Positions 30,656 to 33,188 of a stretch of 33,188 nt of DNA are shown piece by piece. Source of the DNA: a virus. The stretch covers positions 1 through 33,188 of the IMG/VR virus record IMGVR_UViG_3300026292_000018. The stretch is one strand, 5' to 3'. The first letter of the stretch is position 1, and each line of letters begins with the position of its first letter. Below the pieces are notes generated by a model. It had not been told where the DNA came from. It did not search any database and saw only the letters and a program-made list of their open reading frames with translations. The position numbers and the translations under genes are program-made.

Positions 30656-31397
30656 GTCCTACTCTTACACGAGGATCACACCATATTTCAAATCCTGCTT
30701 CGATTGCATCTAGACAGAAAGAAACGTCTTCACCACACATATCCTGTACTTCACCAGATTCAAAGACTTGCATCTTAGGAGCAAACCAAGGATACTTCAT
30801 CTCTTCATGTTCCCATACACCATGCTTGATTAGCAACCAACCGAATCCAGCATAATCAACTGTAAATGGTTTCTTACGCTTAGACATAGTTTCTAGTGTT
30901 TCATGATTCATGACTCCACCATTCTTACGGAAGTCATCTTCTTCCATCCAGTGTGCAACAGAACTAGTTTGTCCATCTTCTGTACAATACCAACCAGATG
31001 CTATATCTTGATCCATAAGAACTAACTTATAGAATGCTTCTGTGTTAAAAACTATATCAGAGTCAATCCATAACTGATAGTCATACTTTAACTTACCATC
31101 CCAAGGTTTCTGATCTGGACCTCTGAGTACATTCGCTCCTAGACACTTACATCTAGCGAAGTTAACCATAGAAGAATAGTCTTGAGATATTTGTATCTGT
31201 CCACCATTCTGTACTATATCGAAACAGAGTTGTACGAAGTTCTTTAAGTAAGTATATGATACTCCTCTTCCTGGTAGGCAAAAGACTACGCTCTTACCCC
31301 TAATCATTTCCTTTGCTTTATCAAAATCCCATTCAGGTTCTTTCTTTGCTTGTGCAGCAATAGGAGTCTTTGCTTTAACAGTAAATCCTTTAGCCAT
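30633..31397 (-). CDS. GT-A-like glycosyltransferase
   Basis: The 254-residue protein shows the layout of a GT-A (Anp1/GT2-like) nucleotide-sugar transferase. The N-terminal Rossmann-like strand VVFCLPGRGVSYTYL is followed by MVNFARCKCLGANVL and by YDYQLWIDSDIVF, whose D112-S113-D114 is the D-x-D metal site. A GED (222 to 224) and a C-terminal V-x-VGH (H248) match the acidic catalytic and metal-binding histidine positions of the fold. Family knowledge suggests transfer of a sugar, perhaps to phage DNA, protein or a cell surface polymer; the acceptor cannot be told from sequence. It has no signal peptide or membrane segment. A consensus sigma70 promoter lies immediately upstream, and it heads a four-gene operon ending at the terminator near 30100. 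Confidence 0.68.
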   Translation of the reverse strand: MAKGFTVKAKTPIAAQAKKEPEWDFDKAKEMIRGKSVVFCLPGRGVSYTYLKNFVQLCFDIVQNGGQIQISQDYSSMVNFARCKCLGANVLRGPDQKPWDGKLKYDYQLWIDSDIVFNTEAFYKLVLMDQDIASGWYCTEDGQTSSVAHWMEEDDFRKNGGVMNHETLETMSKRKKPFTVDYAGFGWLLIKHGVWEHEEMKYPWFAPKMQVFESGEVQDMCGEDVSFCLDAIEAGFEIWCDPRVRVGHEKTRVI

Positions 31398-31419
31398 AAT
31401 GTCTTGTAATTACGTTTCA

Positions 31420-31448
31420 ATTATACATCAGAATATGTATAATGTCAA
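31420..31448 (-). promoter_or_regulatory. Consensus sigma70 promoter
   Basis: On the minus strand TTGACA (31448 to 31443) and TATAAT (31425 to 31420) are separated by exactly 17 bases. Both hexamers match the bacterial consensus at six of six positions. The ATG of the glycosyltransferase-like gene is 23 bases past the -10 box. The -35 box overlaps the stop of the 57-residue gene. Confidence 0.88.
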
Positions 31449-31618
31449 TAAGATGCTTCAATATATTTTTCGTTCGGTTGTTCCCCTATCTCTGTATATG
31501 TTAACTCGTCTTTATAGTATGAATGAAACAATCTTCCCCATATAACCTTAAACTCCCTTTCATCAAGATCTTTGAATAATACCTCGTTATTCAGATAGAC
31601 ATGATAGGTTTTACTCAT
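31445..31618 (-). CDS. Small unknown protein (57 aa)
   Basis: I choose the ATG at 31618 (MSKTYHVYLNNEVLFKDL...), not the in-frame ATG at 31642. The shorter start gives an ATGAGTAA overlap with the previous gene and a product whose start resembles small T4-like cyanophage ORFs I recall. The protein contains DEREFKVIWGRLFHSYYKDE and ends KYIEASY; it is aromatic-rich with no metal or catalytic motif. No function is recognised. Its TGA overlaps the -35 box of the following sigma70 promoter, so it belongs to the preceding transcription unit. Confidence 0.68.
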   Translation of the reverse strand: MSKTYHVYLNNEVLFKDLDEREFKVIWGRLFHSYYKDELTYTEIGEQPNEKYIEASY

Positions 31619-31784
31619 CTGCATCTGTGATAATGACTTCATCCGAATCTATATTGAACTCTATCGGGGCACCTTCATACCAATCCATATCATGAATCAC
31701 CCACTCAGGTATAACAGTATAATACTCCCCAGTTATTGTGTCAACCTCTACAGTCGTTTTTTCATGATCGAATTTTTTTTGCAT
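31611..31784 (-). CDS. Small AbrB-like protein candidate (57 aa)
   Basis: The frame starts MQKKFDHEKTTVEVDTITG and continues YYTVIPEWVIHDMDWYEG, then APIEFNIDSDEVIITDADE. The order strand, I-P-x-W-V, helix, W-x-E-G, then two closing strands resembles the swapped-hairpin AbrB/SpoVT fold, where a short proline-led turn precedes a helix and G-x-x-V/I strand. The product is acidic overall, which argues against simple DNA binding, so the fold similarity is tentative. The 3' end overlaps the next gene by eight bases. No strong ribosome site is seen before the ATG. Confidence 0.65.
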   Translation of the reverse strand: MQKKFDHEKTTVEVDTITGEYYTVIPEWVIHDMDWYEGAPIEFNIDSDEVIITDADE

Positions 31785-32007
31785 AGCGGTTAACGAGGAT
31801 TCTGTTTTTCTCTTCTGTGGGTATATAGTACTAAAAATTTTTTCGCAAATTTTTTTATATTAAAAGGAATTTATATCTCGCTTCCGTAACACTTTGTAGG
31901 TTAGGGGAGTCATCGATTTTTAACATATAAGGGGCATAATATAATATAACTGTGTATACACCAACGCATGGCTATTGCATCACTATATGTTATTAACTGT
32001 TATATGC
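31785..32007. other. AT-rich intergenic region with repeats and possible promoters
   Basis: No open frame here is convincing. On the minus strand there is a possible sigma70 promoter (TTGGTG, 17 bases, TATTAT; 31964 to 31936) and a late-like TATAAATT (31868 to 31875). There is also an AT-only inverted repeat (AAAAATTT / AAATTTTT, 31833 to 31854) and a 10-base perfect palindrome GTGTATACAC (31952 to 31961). The right-hand end holds one unit of a tandem repeat that continues into the ligase-like gene. No tRNA fold was seen. Confidence 0.5.
31936..31964 (-). promoter_or_regulatory. Possible sigma70 promoter for the two small ORFs
   Basis: On the minus strand TTGGTG (3 of 6) and TATTAT (5 of 6) are spaced by 17 bases, about 150 bases upstream of the 57-residue AbrB-like frame. 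The palindrome GTGTATACAC lies in the spacer, where an operator could sit. The match is weak and the region is AT-rich, so chance is possible. Confidence 0.3.
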
Positions 32008-32034
32008 CTATTTGTTATTAACTGTGTGTATGCC
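31984..32034. repeat. Tandem repeat, two units of about 25 bp
   Basis: Two head-to-tail units of 25 and 26 bases share TGTTATTAACTGT and ATGCC. One unit lies in the intergenic region (31984 to 32008) and the other covers the last codons and stop of the ligase-like gene (32009 to 32034). A looser AACTGTGTATAC copy is at 31948. The core GTTATTAAC is nearly self-complementary. Confidence 0.65.
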
Positions 32035-32949
32035 TGAATGAAAATTAGCATATGCAAATTGTCTTCTATTAATTAACTTATAGTCTCCTAATTTGCTATG
32101 CATTGTATAACCCTCCCCCTGCACACAGTTGTTGTTAATATATGCAGCGAAATCGCATTCATGGCGACATTCATGTAATGCATCTAATTTGATTCGCATT
32201 ACTAACAAATAGAGTTCACACAGTTGTTTATACTTACCGCCCATAAATGTCTCTGGCACTATATCTAACTGTGTGCGTATGTGAGTATTAATTTCCTTCT
32301 TAAATACCTTCGCCTCTTTATCACTTAGGAACTGCACAGTTGTTGATAATGAACGGGCGAAATCTACAAGGGGTTTTGTGTTAACAAAGGAATTAATACT
32401 TTCTCCTATAGGTGAACCAAACCCCGCCCTAATATATGCCCTTGGTTGTACAAAACGACAGAAGGAATTACCCTTTAATTGTTTACACATAGGGGACGCA
32501 ATCGCATCACGCAATGTTGTATCTGACGTATAGAAAGTATGGGGTGCTACAATGATATTTTCCGTAACGTAATTATCGAACTTATATGTTATCGTATTTG
32601 GGGTAAATTCATCAACGAAACTATCACCGAATCCGATGAAATCACCCTGAATAATGTTGTTAGTATGTGGAAGATATTTAAAACACTGATGTAAGATAGA
32701 GGCGACATTTCCACTGTGATTCTTATCAATATCCTCATGCGATTCGTTAATCTTAATTAATCTTTTATTAAATACGGATTTCGTGCCAACGAAGAAATTT
32801 CCCGTTTCTGGATTACGCCCCCAAACAATAGCGGGTGCCCCGTCAATCTTTAGCGTAACGTGGCACCACATTAAAAAAGCATCCAACACGGATAAATCAC
32901 CTGTGAGGATGCAGTCTTCGGGGTGCTCAAGATGTAAGTTCTTTGTCAT
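32008..32949 (-). CDS. RNA/DNA-ligase-superfamily nucleotidyltransferase-like protein
   Basis: The 313-residue protein has the motif layout of covalent nucleotidyltransferases. Motif I is K34-I-D-G in VTLKIDGAPAIVWG, with K34 the likely AMP-accepting lysine. Next comes FFVGTKSVFNKR, then QGDFIGFG (101 to 108, the motif III position). EGYTM (279 to 283, motif IV) and YKLINRRQF with K291 (motif V) follow near the end. Ligases of this fold seal RNA or DNA through a lysyl-AMP step. I have seen such proteins in marine T4-like phages labelled only as DUF or ligase-like. Substrate is unknown, and no OB-fold domain is visible after motif V, so it may be a stand-alone adenylyltransferase module. Cysteine content is higher than in the virion genes. 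A terminator lies just upstream, so it must have its own promoter, which I cannot define. Confidence 0.7.
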   Translation of the reverse strand: MTKNLHLEHPEDCILTGDLSVLDAFLMWCHVTLKIDGAPAIVWGRNPETGNFFVGTKSVFNKRLIKINESHEDIDKNHSGNVASILHQCFKYLPHTNNIIQGDFIGFGDSFVDEFTPNTITYKFDNYVTENIIVAPHTFYTSDTTLRDAIASPMCKQLKGNSFCRFVQPRAYIRAGFGSPIGESINSFVNTKPLVDFARSLSTTVQFLSDKEAKVFKKEINTHIRTQLDIVPETFMGGKYKQLCELYLLVMRIKLDALHECRHECDFAAYINNNCVQGEGYTMHSKLGDYKLINRRQFAYANFHSGIHTVNNK

Positions 32950-32991
32950 AACGAATCGAGGGAAAATTCTCTATACATGTATTGTACCAAT

Positions 32992-33015
32992 AAAAAACCC
33001 CCTAATGGGGGTTTT
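32992..33015 (-). terminator. Strong Rho-independent terminator
   Basis: On the minus strand AAAACCCCC / GGGGGTTTT (9 pairs) closes an ATTA loop and runs into TTTTTT. It ends the partial gene at the window edge, 22 bases after that gene's stop. On the plus strand the same hairpin is followed by only four Ts, so activity in that direction would be weaker, and no plus-strand gene needs it. Confidence 0.9.
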
Positions 33016-33036
33016 GTGTGCCACTTTACGAACTGG

Positions 33037-33188
33037 TTACGCTACCTCTAAGTGGTTAGCGTCAACGAGTATCATACCATCCCAAAAATCAGCAGTCTCA
33101 TCAGCGAATGACACGAACCAATCAAAGTTTTTTTGGAATACCCGTGCCCCGAATTTGACTTCCTGGAGAATAGCGTTTAAACGTGATT
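33037..33188 (-). CDS. Unknown protein, C-terminal 49 residues only
   Basis: The frame is open from the window edge to a TAA and encodes an aromatic- and acid-rich tail (LNAILQEVKFGARVFQKNFD, later FADETADFWDGMILVDANH). The other two minus frames are closed in this stretch. The family is not recognised. The following hairpin terminator supports this as a true gene end. Confidence 0.65.
   Translation of the reverse strand, partial: SRLNAILQEVKFGARVFQKNFDWFVSFADETADFWDGMILVDANHLEVA

Noticed and set aside
31619-31642. Upstream ATG adding eight residues to the 57-residue gene
   Set aside because: It would overlap the previous gene by 32 bases; the internal ATG gives an ATGAGTAA overlap and a more natural start.
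31833-31854. AT-only inverted repeat as terminator of the ligase-like gene
   Set aside because: An 8-pair stem with no G-C pair would be too weak, and such repeats are expected by chance in this A/T-run-rich stretch.
33037-33064. Hairpin CGCTAACC...GGTAGCG near the window edge
   Set aside because: It is bulged, lies in the coding end of the partial gene and has no T-run; the real terminator is at 32992 to 33015.

Overview
The window is AT-rich phage DNA, and every gene I can support lies on the minus strand. Gene content and order (gp25, gp6, gp7, gp8, then gp13, gp14, gp15) are those of the T4-like neck and baseplate module. The very large wedge proteins, a DUF4815-type N-terminus, a YHYH domain and the small conserved ORFs point to a marine T4-like myovirus, most likely a cyanophage of Prochlorococcus or Synechococcus; a pelagiphage cannot be excluded. 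No photosynthesis gene, tRNA, integrase, insertion sequence or CRISPR is visible. In transcription order the window reads from high to low coordinates.

Region A (33188 to about 31440): the C-terminal end of an unknown gene, a strong hairpin terminator, a gene of the RNA/DNA-ligase (covalent nucleotidyltransferase) superfamily, an AT-rich intergenic stretch with short repeats, and two small overlapping ORFs. Region B (31448 to 30096): a textbook sigma70 promoter (TTGACA, 17 bp, TATAAT) followed by a GT-A-like glycosyltransferase, a 56-residue protein, a two-helix membrane protein, a 48-residue basic protein, and a GNRA-loop terminator. This looks like an early or middle operon read by host RNA polymerase.

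Region C (30077 to 1): the late virion module. A TATAAATA late promoter sits just after the terminator and leads into gp25, gp6 and a giant 4607-residue gp7. A second TATAAATA precedes gp8 and a 2384-residue DUF4815 protein. A set of small structural proteins and a 507-residue fibre-like protein follow, each with a late-promoter variant. A terminator fused to a third TATAAATA precedes a 72-residue coiled-coil protein, gp13, gp14 and the start of gp15. Many junctions are 1-base TAATG stop/start overlaps, suggesting coupled translation.

Together gp25, gp6, gp7 and gp8 should build the baseplate wedges, and gp13, gp14 and gp15 the neck and tail terminus. The proteins between gp8 and gp13 occupy the place held in T4 by gp9 to gp12 and the whiskers, so they probably supply fibre attachment and host recognition. 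The most unusual feature is the repeat-based enlargement of virion proteins: one G-x-G-Y beta repeat recurs in gp14, gp8, gp7 and the DUF4815 protein, and gp7 also carries several other repeat families, a YHYH domain and a helical insert.
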